From Streptomyces roseolilacinus (GTDB lineage Bacteria > Actinomycetota > Actinomycetes > Streptomycetales > Streptomycetaceae), in the NCBI RefSeq assembly GCF_014649335.1, contig NZ_BMSV01000004.1, positions 248,001 through 312,000 on the forward strand: a DNA stretch of 64,000 bases, in the 5' to 3' direction. Under the pieces are notes generated by a model that was not told the origin of the DNA, did no database searches, and was given only the letters and a program-made list of their open reading frames with translations. This document shows, piece by piece, positions 49,643-58,600 of this stretch (positions within the stretch are counted from its first letter, which is position 1; each line of letters starts with the position of its first letter). Both the position numbers and the translations under genes were made by a program.

Positions 49643-51121
49643 TCAGCGGGTCGCCGGTTCCGGGGCCGGGGTCCCGGACGGGGTTCCCGACGGGGACCGG
49701 GGCGGGCGGGCGGACGGGGTGCGGCGCCGGGTGGCGAGGAGCAGGACGCACAGCCAGGCGGCGCCCGCGGAGATCAGCAGGCCGTACCGGGAGCCGTCCG
49801 CCCTGCCCGCCAGGCCCCACGCGGCGCCGGCCAGCGCGGGGCCCATCGCGAAGCCGAGGTTCCGGGAGAGCTGCACCAGCGATCCGGCGACGGCCACCGC
49901 CCGGGGCGGCGCGGCGGTCATCACGAGCGTCTGCGTCGGACCGCCGTACAGGCCCATGCCCGCGCCGGCGAGGGCGAGCCGCCAGGCCACGTCGGTCTGC
50001 GTCCAGTGGTCGCCGCTCAACGCGAGCAGGGTCAGGCCGAGCGCGGTCACACAGGCGCCGGTGACGGCGGTGGGCCGCGGCCCGTACCGGTCGGCGAGAC
50101 GCCCGCCGACCGGCCCCATCAGGCCCATGGCCAGCGGGAACGCCAGGACGGTGAGCCCGGTCGCGGACGCGGAGAGGCCGCTGCCGTCCTGCAGCCGCAG
50201 CGCGACCACGTAGTGCATGGCCGCGAACCCGGCGGCCAGCGAGAACACCGCGCCGTACACGCCGGCCACCCCCGACGCGCGGACCACGTCGAGGACCGGG
50301 CGGGCGGCGGGACGGCGCGTCCACCACACGAGGAGCGGTACGGCCGCCAGGCCCAGCAGCAGCCAGGCGGGGACCTCGGGAGCCAGGGTGAGACCGAGGA
50401 GCAGCGCGGCGACGGCGCCACCGACGAGCGCCGCGTCCGTCAGGGGCTGCCGGCCGGGCGCGACGAGCCGGCCGCGCCGGGGCAGCACCCGGGCCACGAC
50501 GAACAGGGCGACCAGGCACACGGGGAGCTTGACGAGCAGGACCGCCCGCCAGCCGAACGCGTCCAGCAGGAAACCGCCGACGGCCGGTCCGGTCACGGCG
50601 CCCAGCGGGCCGAGCGTCGCGGGCACGCTCATCGCGCGGCCGCGCAGCGACGGCGGCACGGCGCGCATCACCAGGACGGGCATGAGGACGAACAGGAGCG
50701 CGCCGAAGGAGCCCTGCGCGATCCGGGCGACGGCCAGCCAGGCCATCCACGGGGCGAGCGCGGCGAGCAGCCCGCACAGCGAGAAGCCGGATATCGCCAG
50801 CAGCAGCGCCGAACGCAGCCCCACGCCACCGCCGTCGTCGCCCCGCCCGCCGTCCAGCCAGCGGCCCGCGGGCAGCAGCAGGGACACGACGGCGAGCTGG
50901 TAGCCGAGCGCCGCCCACTGCGCCATCGACGGGGAGACGTCCAGGTCGGTGGATATGGTGGCCAGCGCGATATTGACGACGTTCATATCGAGCATTGCCG
51001 TGAACGACAGGGCGCCGGCGATGGCGACCAGGATCCACGGACTGCGTCCACCCGTTAACGGGTTCTCCGGCTCGCCCGTCTTCTCCCGGACCCGTGCGGC
51101 ATCCTGTTCGTCGTGCGGCAT
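49643..51121 (-). CDS. MFS exporter (DHA2/EmrB-QacA type, 14 TM)
   Basis: A 492-residue transporter with the DHA2 hallmarks 'FTAMLDMNVVNIALATIS' and 'WAALGYQLAVVSLLLPAGR' and about 14 hydrophobic segments. It probably exports the cluster product or provides self-resistance. ATG 51119-51121 has GAAAGGAACG upstream. It is convergent with the FAD oxidase gene and divergent from the copper cassette. A perfect palindrome lies 19 bp upstream of the start. Confidence 0.9.
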   Translation of the reverse strand: MPHDEQDAARVREKTGEPENPLTGGRSPWILVAIAGALSFTAMLDMNVVNIALATISTDLDVSPSMAQWAALGYQLAVVSLLLPAGRWLDGGRGDDGGGVGLRSALLLAISGFSLCGLLAALAPWMAWLAVARIAQGSFGALLFVLMPVLVMRAVPPSLRGRAMSVPATLGPLGAVTGPAVGGFLLDAFGWRAVLLVKLPVCLVALFVVARVLPRRGRLVAPGRQPLTDAALVGGAVAALLLGLTLAPEVPAWLLLGLAAVPLLVWWTRRPAARPVLDVVRASGVAGVYGAVFSLAAGFAAMHYVVALRLQDGSGLSASATGLTVLAFPLAMGLMGPVGGRLADRYGPRPTAVTGACVTALGLTLLALSGDHWTQTDVAWRLALAGAGMGLYGGPTQTLVMTAAPPRAVAVAGSLVQLSRNLGFAMGPALAGAAWGLAGRADGSRYGLLISAGAAWLCVLLLATRRRTPSARPPRSPSGTPSGTPAPEPATR

Positions 51122-51515
51122 TGCTCGTTCCTTTCACGTCCGCCGTACGGCGGGCTCCGTACTTCATAGTCGCAGGTGGGACGCGACGGGTTCCCCGGCC
51201 TTTCGGGACACCGCGGCCGGAAACAGACGGTCGGCGGCCGTGGTTGGCCGGAAAAACGGCGGAGACTTTCTCCAGGTAGTCGGCCCGCGGCACGCACGGG
51301 TTCCCGGCGCGGAACGGGAGAATACTCACGTGCGGTATCACCGCCGAGTCGGGTGGATTCCGCGGATTCTCGTGCCAGCATGAGTGTCCGGGCCGCGGGA
51401 AATGACCACCTTCCCCGTTCGGCCCGTCCCTTGTCGGCCCGTCAGCCGCGTGTCCGGGCCATCCCCCGTACCGGGATTCGTGGCTGGCGGGCGCTTGTTT
51501 CAGGAGCGGAACATC
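51122..51515. other. Divergent intergenic region between MFS and copper cassette
   Basis: About 390 bp without a supported gene. It must hold both promoters. The palindrome at 51140-51153 is the clearest element; no CsoR-type copper operator was recognised by eye. Confidence 0.55.
51140..51153. promoter_or_regulatory. Perfect 14-bp palindrome upstream of the MFS gene
   Basis: CCGCCGTACGGCGG, 19 bp before the MFS start on the minus strand. Its position suits a repressor site, but a short GC-rich palindrome could occur by chance in this genome. Confidence 0.4.
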
Positions 51516-51764
51516 ATGAAGGATGCCCGGCCCGAACAGGCCACGCCCGACCGCCCGGACGCCGCGACGCGCGGGCCGCTCCTGGGCCTGAGCGGGTTCC
51601 TGGCACTGCTCGTGGCCCTGCTCGCGGTGTCGTACGCCGTCGGAACGCTCGCCGGGCCCGTCGCCCCCGGCCTCCACCCCGGCAACAGCAGCCCCGCCGA
51701 GATGACCGGCGGTGGCGGCGGGACGGACATGGGCGGCATGGACATGGAGGAGATGAGCCGATGA
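51516..51764 (+). CDS. Small membrane peptide with Met/Asp-rich C-terminus
   Basis: An 82-residue protein with one TM segment ('LLGLSGFLALLVALLAVSYA') and a C-terminus 'GTDMGGMDMEEMSR', a spacing of Met typical of weak Cu(I) sites. ATG 51516 follows GGAGCGG. Its stop overlaps the CopA start by 4 nt. It is probably a copper-collecting partner of the ATPase; the family itself is not recognised. Confidence 0.75.
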   Translation: MKDARPEQATPDRPDAATRGPLLGLSGFLALLVALLAVSYAVGTLAGPVAPGLHPGNSSPAEMTGGGGGTDMGGMDMEEMSR

Positions 51765-54091
51765 CCGCGCCCGGACCCGTGGCCCCCGCCACGACCACCA
51801 CCGACCTCCTCATCGGCGGCATGACGTGCGGGGCGTGCGTCGCCCGCGTCGAGAAGGGGCTCGCGAAACTGGAGGGCGTGGTCGCGTCGGTCAACCTCGC
51901 CACGCACACCGCCCGGGTCACGCACCCGCCGACGTACACCGTCCCCGACCTCGTCGCCGCCGTCGAGCGCTCCGGCTTCACCGCCGAGCCGCCGGCCCCG
52001 CCGAAGGCCGAGGAGGAGTCGGAGGGCTCCCGGCAGGAGCGCCGCGACCAGGAGGCGGCCGCCGAGGAGGCGGCGCAGCGGCAGCGGATGTGGGTGACCG
52101 TCGCGCTCTCCGTGCCCGTCCTGGCCCTCTCCATGATCCCCGCCCTGCAGTTCAGCAACTGGCAGTGGCTGTGCTTCGCGCTGACCGCGCCCGTCGTCTT
52201 CTGGAGCACCTGGCCGTGCCACGTGAAGGCGGCGCGGGGCCTGCGGCACGCGGCGTCCACGATGGACACGCTGGTCTCCCTCGGCACGATCGCGGCGTTC
52301 GCCTGGTCGACGTACGCGCTGTTCCTCGGCGGAGCCGGCGTGCCGGGCATGACGATGCCGTTCAGCCTGCTGCCGTCCCCGTCGGCGGACGTCGCGCACG
52401 TCTACCTGGAAGCGGCCGTCGCCGTTCCCATGTTCGTGCTGACCGGGCGGTACCTGGAGGCGCGCGCCAAGCGCGGCACCGGTGCCGCGCTGCGGTCGCT
52501 GGCCCAGCTGGCCGCGAAGGACGTGGCGGTGCGCTGCGAGAAGTCGGGGCGCGAGCGGCGCATCCCGGTGGAGCAGCTGCGCGTCGGCCAGGTCTTCGTC
52601 GTACGGCCCGGGGAGAAGGTCGCCACGGACGGCGTGGTCGTCGAGGGCAGCTCGGCGCTCGACCTGTCGCTGGTGACCGGTGAGAGCGACCCCGTCGAGG
52701 TGGGCCCCGGCTCCCCCGCCGTCGGCGCCGCCGTCAACGCGGGCGGGATGCTGCTCGTCCGGGCGACCGCGGTCGGCGAGGACACGCAGCTGGCCCGCAT
52801 CACCAAGCTGGTGACGAACGCGCTCGCCGGCAAGGCCCGGGCGCAGCGCGTCGCCGACCAGGTCGCCGGGGTGTTCGTGCCGGTCGTGCTGGCGCTGGCG
52901 GTGACCGTGCTGGGCTTCTGGCTGGGCGCCGGGGCCGACGCGCAGGTCGCCGTGACCGTCGCGGTGGCCGTGCTGGTCGTCGCCTGCCCGTGCGCGCTGG
53001 GCCTCGCCACGCCGACGGCGCTCCTCGCCGCCACCGGGCGCGGCGCCCAGCTGGGCATCCTCGTCAACGGGCCGCGCGCCCTGGAGACCCTGCGCAACGT
53101 CGACACGGTCGTCCTCGACAAGACCGGCACGCTCACGACGGGCAAGCTGAAGGTCACCGGCGTCACCCCGCTGGGCGGGGCGCACCGCGACGACGAGCGG
53201 CGCGAGGTGCTGCGGCTCGCCGGTGCCGTGGAGCAGGGCTCCGACCACCCGCTGGGCCGGGCCGTCGTCGCGTACGCGCGCCGGACCCTCGGTGAGGACG
53301 CGCTGCCGCAGGTCGCCGACTTCGTCTCCACGACCGGGGTCGGCGTCGCCGGCCGGGTCGAGGGGTGGCGCGTCGAGGTCTGCGCGCCCGGCGACGAGGT
53401 GCTGCCCGAGCCGCTGGCCGGGGCGCTCACCGCCGCCGAGGAGGCCGCGCACACGCCCGTCCTCGTCAAGGTGGACGGCACGACGCAGGCCGTGGTCGCG
53501 CTCGGCGACACGCTGCGGCCGGGCGCGTACCGGGCCGTGGAGCGGATGCGCAGGCTGGGCCTGCGGCCCGTCCTGGCCACCGGTGACCGGGAGGCCACCG
53601 CCCGCGCCGTCGCGGCGGAGCTCGGCATCCCGGAGGCGGACGTCCACGCCCGCTGCACGCCCGAGGACAAGGCGGCGCTGGTCGCCGGACTGAAGTCGGA
53701 GGGCCGCCGGGTCGCCGTCATCGGCGACGGCGTCAACGACACGGTCGCCCTGGCCGGCGCGGACCTGGGCGTCGCCATGGGCAGCGGTACGGACGCGGCG
53801 ATCGGCGCGGCGGACGTGACGCTGGTCCGGGAGGACATCGAGGCCGTCGCGGACTCCGTGATGCTGGCCCGCCGCACGCTCGGCACGATCCGGATGAACC
53901 TCGTGTGGGCCTTCGGGTACAACGTCGTCACCATCCCGCTCGCGGCGACCGGCTGGCTCAACCCGATGGTGGCGTCGGCCGCCATGTCGGTGAGCTCCGT
54001 CATCGTCGTCACCAACAGCCTGCGGCTGCGCGGCTGGCAGCCCGGGCGCCCGGCGAGGACCGCGCGCCGCACCTCGGAGGCACACGCATGA
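51761..54091 (+). CDS. copA: P1B-type copper-transporting ATPase (CopA-like)
   Basis: A 776-residue P-type ATPase. N-terminal heavy-metal domain with GMTCGAC (Cys22, Cys25); eight TM segments; the Cu site CPC at Cys409-Pro-Cys411; phosphorylation motif DKTGT at Asp453; 'TGES', and the nucleotide motif HP in 'GSDHPLGRA'. The hinge reads 'GDGVNDTVALAGADLG' where most CopAs have 'GVNDAPAL'. It exports Cu(I) from the cytoplasm. ATG 51761 overlaps the preceding small gene and its stop overlaps the following chaperone gene, each by 4 nt. Confidence 0.94.
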   Translation: MTAPGPVAPATTTTDLLIGGMTCGACVARVEKGLAKLEGVVASVNLATHTARVTHPPTYTVPDLVAAVERSGFTAEPPAPPKAEEESEGSRQERRDQEAAAEEAAQRQRMWVTVALSVPVLALSMIPALQFSNWQWLCFALTAPVVFWSTWPCHVKAARGLRHAASTMDTLVSLGTIAAFAWSTYALFLGGAGVPGMTMPFSLLPSPSADVAHVYLEAAVAVPMFVLTGRYLEARAKRGTGAALRSLAQLAAKDVAVRCEKSGRERRIPVEQLRVGQVFVVRPGEKVATDGVVVEGSSALDLSLVTGESDPVEVGPGSPAVGAAVNAGGMLLVRATAVGEDTQLARITKLVTNALAGKARAQRVADQVAGVFVPVVLALAVTVLGFWLGAGADAQVAVTVAVAVLVVACPCALGLATPTALLAATGRGAQLGILVNGPRALETLRNVDTVVLDKTGTLTTGKLKVTGVTPLGGAHRDDERREVLRLAGAVEQGSDHPLGRAVVAYARRTLGEDALPQVADFVSTTGVGVAGRVEGWRVEVCAPGDEVLPEPLAGALTAAEEAAHTPVLVKVDGTTQAVVALGDTLRPGAYRAVERMRRLGLRPVLATGDREATARAVAAELGIPEADVHARCTPEDKAALVAGLKSEGRRVAVIGDGVNDTVALAGADLGVAMGSGTDAAIGAADVTLVREDIEAVADSVMLARRTLGTIRMNLVWAFGYNVVTIPLAATGWLNPMVASAAMSVSSVIVVTNSLRLRGWQPGRPARTARRTSEAHA

Positions 54092-54588
54092 GGACCCCGC
54101 GCGACCGGGTCGAGTCGGTCATGCCCGCCCTGTCCGCCGTCGTGGCGAGCGCGCTCGCGCTCGGCGGGCTCACCGCCTGGACGGCGGCGGGCGCGGCGGG
54201 CACCCCGGCGGAGCTGGAGGTCACCCACGCGCGGCTCCTCCAGCCCTTCCCCGGACGGGAGTCGACGGCGGTCGTCTTCACCGTGACGAACTCCGGCAAC
54301 GCCGACGACCGGCTGGTGTCCGTGACGTCCCCGGCGGTCGACGCGGCGATGCTGTCCCAGGACGCGGACGCGGGCGAGTCCGCGGCCCGGATGCAGATGG
54401 TCGCCTCCGCGGAGGTGCCGGCGCGGGGAACGCTGGAGATGACGCCGTACGGCACGGACGTGATGGTCGAGCTGCGGAACCCGGTGAAGCTCGGCCAGCG
54501 GATCCCGTTCACCCTGTACTTCGCGCAGAGCGGCCCCGTCACCACGGAGGCCCTGGTCGTCCGCCACACGGAGTGGTCCTCCCGCTGA
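54088..54588 (+). CDS. PCu(A)C copper-chaperone-like exported protein
   Basis: A 166-residue exported protein: signal segment 'SALALGGLTAWTAAGAAG', then a PCu(A)C (DUF461) beta-sandwich with 'FTVTNSGNADDRLVSVTSP' and a Met-rich Cu-ligand area ('AARMQMVASAEVPARGTLEM'). Usual family ligands are two Met and two His; His is missing at the classical HxM position, so copper binding may be modified. It ends the three-gene copper cassette, 4 bp before the convergent hydrolase gene. Confidence 0.8.
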   Translation: MRTPRDRVESVMPALSAVVASALALGGLTAWTAAGAAGTPAELEVTHARLLQPFPGRESTAVVFTVTNSGNADDRLVSVTSPAVDAAMLSQDADAGESAARMQMVASAEVPARGTLEMTPYGTDVMVELRNPVKLGQRIPFTLYFAQSGPVTTEALVVRHTEWSSR

Positions 54589-54592
54589 CCCC

Positions 54593-55510
54593 CTACAGGG
54601 CGAGCCCCGCCCCGTGCGGGGCGGGCGCCCCCGCGGCCCCCGCCCGGGGGACGCGGCAGAGGAGGTCCTCGAAGAAGGCGAGCGCGCGGCGGTGGTAGGA
54701 CGCCGCCGCCCACCCCAGGCTGATGTGGTGCCCGGCGGCCGGCTGCCGCACCACCTGGACGCGTTCCGCCGCGGTGAAGTGGGCGGACAACTGCGCCAGC
54801 GCCTCCGCGTCGTGGCGCCAGGACGCCTCGTGCTCGGCGAACGTCAGCCGCACCGGCACCGTCGTCCGCGCCGCCACCGCCGGGAAGTCGCGGGGCCAGC
54901 GGGCCGCCTGCGCCGCCTCCACGGCGGGCGGGTCGCACATCAGGTCGACGCCCGCGGCGAACGTACCGGGCGGGTAGAGGCTGGGCGGCCCCCACGGCGA
55001 CCGCGGCTCCCCCGGGCCGGCCGGCCGGCAGCCCTCCGGGACCTGGTCGGAGGCGTGGCGGTGGCCGCACCCCGAGACGTCCAGGCCGACGAGCCGCTCG
55101 TGGAGGCCCCGGGCGGCCGCCGTCAGCGCGACCTGCCCGCCGAAGGAGTGCCCGAGGAGGAGGACGCCGTCGCCGAGCGCGTGCCGGGCGGCGAAGTCGG
55201 CGAACGCCGCCCGGATCAGGTCCGCCTGCTCGGTACGGTCCGCGCCGTCCGGCAGGTGGGGCGCGGACGCCCCGTAGCCGGGGCGGTCGAGGGCCAGGAC
55301 GGTGAAGCCGAGGCGCGCCCCGAGGGCCAGCAGGGACACGCTCGGGTGCGCCCGGCCGTCGAAGTAGCCCGCGGTCGTCCCCCCGCCGTGCAGCGCGAGC
55401 ACCGTTCCGCGCGGCTCTCCGGGCGGCTCGGCGAGCAGGCCGGAGAGGGCCAGGCCGCCGGCGTCCAGTGTGACGCGTGCGGCCGCGCGGGAGGGGGGTG
55501 TGAGCGGCAT
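54593..55510 (-). CDS. Alpha/beta hydrolase
   Basis: A 305-residue hydrolase: 'TVLALHGGGTTAGYFDG' oxyanion region, 'VLALDRPGYGASAP', nucleophile elbow 'LLLGHSFGGQVALTAAARG', acid region 'VPVRLTFAEHEASW' and the His in 'QPAAGHHISLG'. It is the last gene of the aminosugar/isonitrile operon (46 bp after the 2,3-dehydratase). Its role in the pathway, such as ester or amide cleavage or cyclisation, is unknown. Confidence 0.85.
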   Translation of the reverse strand: MPLTPPSRAAARVTLDAGGLALSGLLAEPPGEPRGTVLALHGGGTTAGYFDGRAHPSVSLLALGARLGFTVLALDRPGYGASAPHLPDGADRTEQADLIRAAFADFAARHALGDGVLLLGHSFGGQVALTAAARGLHERLVGLDVSGCGHRHASDQVPEGCRPAGPGEPRSPWGPPSLYPPGTFAAGVDLMCDPPAVEAAQAARWPRDFPAVAARTTVPVRLTFAEHEASWRHDAEALAQLSAHFTAAERVQVVRQPAAGHHISLGWAAASYHRRALAFFEDLLCRVPRAGAAGAPAPHGAGLAL

Positions 55511-55556
55511 GGGTCCTCCTGTTCCGGATGGGGGGCTGGGGTGGGGTCCTCGGTCC

Positions 55557-56945
55557 TCACAGGCGCACGGCGCCCGAGGTGAGGCAGGCCAGGAGCGTGC
55601 GCGCCTGGACGTTGACGTAGTGGCCGTGCGCCGTCAGGGAGTTGAGCTGCCCGACGGACACCCACCGGTAGGCGGGCGGGGGTTCGAGGGGGGCCGTCTC
55701 CTCGTCCCCGGCGACGAAGAGGTAGCGGATGCGGGCCTCCAGGAAGCGGCCGCCCTCCTCGGAGTGCTCGACCGCGTAGTGCGCGTCGCCCCGCCCGGCG
55801 GCGGCGAGGACCAGGTCGAGGAAGGGCGGCCGCTGCTCGGCGCGTACGGGGTCCCAGTTGCCGGGCGTGCACTGGACGGTCGGGGCCAGCTCGATCGTGT
55901 CCAGGTACCCGGCCTCCACCTTGGCGTGGACGAGGACGTGGGGGACGCCGCCGATGCGCCGGTACACGAACGCGGCGACGCCCGTCCCGCACGGTTCGAG
56001 CAGCGGCTGCGACCAGCCGGTGACCTCGCGGTTGCCGGCCTCGACGGTGACGCCGGTGATCCGGAAGTACCGTCCGTCGGGCCGTCCGATGCCGTCCGCG
56101 TCGCGTTCCCAGCCGTCGACGCCGGCGAGCGGCACGAGCCGCACGTCCACGTCGTGGCGGGCCCGTTCGGCGGTGAACCAGGACAGCAGCTCGGTGTCGG
56201 AGTGCAGCGCCCCCGGCTCGGGCGCGGGCATGGGGAAGCAGGCCAGGACCGTGCGGGCGTCCATGTTGACGACGTGGTCGAGGCGCAGCAGCTCGCCGAG
56301 CTGGCCGAGGGTGAGCCAGCGGAAGTCGGCGTGGGGCTCCACGTCGGCGGTGGTCTCGACGAGCGTGTTCCGGTTCGACTTGCGGTAGAACCACGAGCCG
56401 TGCTCCGACTGGAGGGAGTCGGTGAGGACCCGGCCGCGGGCGGGGTCGGCGAAGTACTCCAGGTACCTCACGCCGGCGCCCCGGTGGACCCGCTGGTAGT
56501 TGCTGCGGGTGGCCTGCACGGTCGGGGACAGCTGGAGCAGGTTCGGGTTGCCGGGCTCCATCTTGGCCTGCATGAGGAAGTGCAGGACCCCGTCGAACTC
56601 CTTGGCGAGGATGCCGAGCACCCCCACCTCCGGCTGGTGGATGACGGGCTGCCGCCAGCTGGTGAACGGCCCCTCGTCGACCGTCGCGGCCAGGCCCCGC
56701 ACGGAGAAGAACCGTCCGCTGTGGTGGACGAGGTCGCCGCCGTTCGGCTGGAAGGACCAGCCGTCGAGCCGGTCGAGGGGCGTGCGGCGCACCGCGAACC
56801 GGTGGGCGCGGGCCCGCCGGGCGAGCCAGCCGGGGACGTCCTCGGTACGGAGGTGGTGGCCGTGCCCGGTCGCGGCGGCCGACCGGGCGAGCCGCGCGGG
56901 CAGGTCCTGCGCGGCGCGGGGCCGCAACCGCGCGGCGGCGGTCAC
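55557..56945 (-). CDS. NDP-hexose 2,3-dehydratase
   Basis: A 462-residue protein made of two similar halves, as in the EvaA/DnmT family: 'ILAKEFDGVLHFLMQAKMEP' and 'VYRRIGGVPHVLVHAKVEAG', 'NLLQLSPTVQATRSNY' and 'DTIELAPTVQCTPGNW'. It removes water from C2-C3 of TDP-4-keto-6-deoxyglucose, the first step to 2-deoxysugars. GTG 56943-56945 overlaps the ketoreductase stop by 4 nt. Confidence 0.93.
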   Translation of the reverse strand: MTAAARLRPRAAQDLPARLARSAAATGHGHHLRTEDVPGWLARRARAHRFAVRRTPLDRLDGWSFQPNGGDLVHHSGRFFSVRGLAATVDEGPFTSWRQPVIHQPEVGVLGILAKEFDGVLHFLMQAKMEPGNPNLLQLSPTVQATRSNYQRVHRGAGVRYLEYFADPARGRVLTDSLQSEHGSWFYRKSNRNTLVETTADVEPHADFRWLTLGQLGELLRLDHVVNMDARTVLACFPMPAPEPGALHSDTELLSWFTAERARHDVDVRLVPLAGVDGWERDADGIGRPDGRYFRITGVTVEAGNREVTGWSQPLLEPCGTGVAAFVYRRIGGVPHVLVHAKVEAGYLDTIELAPTVQCTPGNWDPVRAEQRPPFLDLVLAAAGRGDAHYAVEHSEEGGRFLEARIRYLFVAGDEETAPLEPPPAYRWVSVGQLNSLTAHGHYVNVQARTLLACLTSGAVRL

Positions 56946-57970
56946 GCCACGCCTCCCGCGACCTGCTCCCCCCGGCCCCGGGCCGCGCGCTCCGCCTCGT
57001 CGGCCAGGTGGTCGACGGTGCGGCGCAGCGCCTCGGGGAACGGGGTGGCGGGCGCCCAGCCGGTGGCGGCGCGGAACGCGGAGGCGTCGATGGTGACGCT
57101 GGCGAAGTCGCCCGCCTCGGCGTGCGCGGGCGGCTCGACGGTCACGACCGGCACCGGTGGCCTGCCGGTGCGGTGCGAGACGAGGATGGCGACCTGCTGG
57201 AGGACCGGGCCCAGCCGGCGGCCCTCGCCGGTGCCCAGCAGCCAGTGCCGGCCGGCGAGCGCCTCGGCGTGGTCGATCCCGGCGACGACGGCGCGCGCCA
57301 GGTCGTCGATGTACAGCAGGTCGCGGCGGACGGAGCCGTCGTGCCACATGGTGATGGGGTCGCCGGCGAGGGCGCGGCGGGTCATCGCGGAGACGATGCC
57401 CCGGTCGCGGGCGGTGGAGCCGGGGCCGTACCCGAAGACGGTGGGCAGCCGCAGGGACGTGCCGCACAGGACGCCGCGGGCGGTCGCGTCGAGGAGGACG
57501 CGCTCGGCGGCGAGCTTCTGCCGGTCGTAGGCGCCGGCCGGGCGGTCGTCCTCGGTGCCGTCGAGGACGTCCTTGCCGGTGGGGCCGGCCTGGGAGGCGG
57601 CGCCGGTGAAGACGACCTTCGGCGGGGGGCCGCCGGTGCGGGCGGCGAGGGCGTCGACGAGGTCGCGGGCGAGGCCGGTGTTGACGCGTTCGGCGGCCGC
57701 GTCGCCGTCCTCGACGCGCCAGGTGGAGGTGGCGGCGCTGTAGAGGGTGGCGAGGACGACGACGTCCGCGCCGTCGACGGCGGCGGCCATCTCACCGGGC
57801 TCGGTGAGGTCGGCGGCGCGCACCTCGACGTCGGCGCGGGCGCCGGGGGGCACGGGGGCCGGGCGGCGGGACACGGCGCGTACGCGCACGGGCCGGGCGG
57901 CCAGTTCGCGCAGGACGGCGGAGCCGACGAAGCCGGTGGCGCCGAGGAGCGCGATCCGGGGCGGGTTCAC
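56942..57970 (-). CDS. NDP-hexose 4-ketoreductase (SDR family)
   Basis: A 342-residue extended SDR: 'RIALLGATGFVGSAVLREL' nucleotide site, 'GAYDRQKLAAERVLLDA' (YxxxK), 'LRLPTVFGYGPGS'. It resembles EvaE/DnmV-type reductases that set the C4 hydroxyl of deoxysugars. The GTG at 57970 gives a 4-nt overlap with the epimerase gene, the pattern of this operon; a GTG two codons earlier (57976) is possible. Confidence 0.87.
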   Translation of the reverse strand: MNPPRIALLGATGFVGSAVLRELAARPVRVRAVSRRPAPVPPGARADVEVRAADLTEPGEMAAAVDGADVVVLATLYSAATSTWRVEDGDAAAERVNTGLARDLVDALAARTGGPPPKVVFTGAASQAGPTGKDVLDGTEDDRPAGAYDRQKLAAERVLLDATARGVLCGTSLRLPTVFGYGPGSTARDRGIVSAMTRRALAGDPITMWHDGSVRRDLLYIDDLARAVVAGIDHAEALAGRHWLLGTGEGRRLGPVLQQVAILVSHRTGRPPVPVVTVEPPAHAEAGDFASVTIDASAFRAATGWAPATPFPEALRRTVDHLADEAERAARGRGEQVAGGVA

Positions 57971-58578
57971 TGCCACAGCGCGGCCTCCACCTTCCGGCAG
58001 GTGTCGTACTCGGGCAGCAGGCCCCGCTCGCGCGCCTCGGCGAGGGTCGGGGCGGCGGTGTCCCGCTCGGACCGGGTGAGGTCGTGGCCGTCGGGGACGG
58101 GCAGGCCCAGGGCCGGGTCGAGGGGGGAGACGGCCAGCTCGTTCTCCGGCACGTACCCCGACGACATCACGTACACGACCATCGAGTCGTCCTCCAGGGA
58201 GAGGAAGGCGTGGCCGACGCCGACGGGGACGTACAGCGCCCGGCAGGTGTCGCCGCCCAACTCGGCGGCCTCCCAGCGGCCGAACGTGGGGGAGCCGACG
58301 CGCAGGTCGACGAGGTAGTCGTGGACGCGGCCGTAGGGGCAGTAGACGTACTTGGCGCGGCCGGGCGGCGTGGTCGTGTAGTGGATGCCGCGCAGCACTC
58401 CGCGGGCGGAGAGGTTGTGGCTGATGTCGCGGACGGGGAACAGGCTCCTGCCGCGGGCGCCGGTGAACGGGGCGTCCTGGTACGGCGAGGTGAACAGCCC
58501 GCGGTCGTCGCGGTGGACGGGCGGCGTGAACGCGAGAGCGCCCTCGATGCCCAGGGTCCGTACCTGCACGGTGCTCAC
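57967..58578 (-). CDS. dTDP-4-keto-6-deoxyhexose 3,5-epimerase family
   Basis: A 203-residue RmlC-like cupin: 'HRDDRGLFTSPYQDAPF', 'ISHNLSARGVLRGIHYTTTP' with the catalytic His, 'KYVYCPYGRVHDYLVDLRVG' and 'YVPVGVGHAFLSLEDDS'. In aminodeoxysugar pathways this enzyme acts as a 5-epimerase, giving an L-sugar. GTG 58576-58578 follows GGAAGGG. Confidence 0.93.
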   Translation of the reverse strand: MSTVQVRTLGIEGALAFTPPVHRDDRGLFTSPYQDAPFTGARGRSLFPVRDISHNLSARGVLRGIHYTTTPPGRAKYVYCPYGRVHDYLVDLRVGSPTFGRWEAAELGGDTCRALYVPVGVGHAFLSLEDDSMVVYVMSSGYVPENELAVSPLDPALGLPVPDGHDLTRSERDTAAPTLAEARERGLLPEYDTCRKVEAALWQ

Positions 58579-58600
58579 TCCCTTCCGGTGGAGGTGGCGG

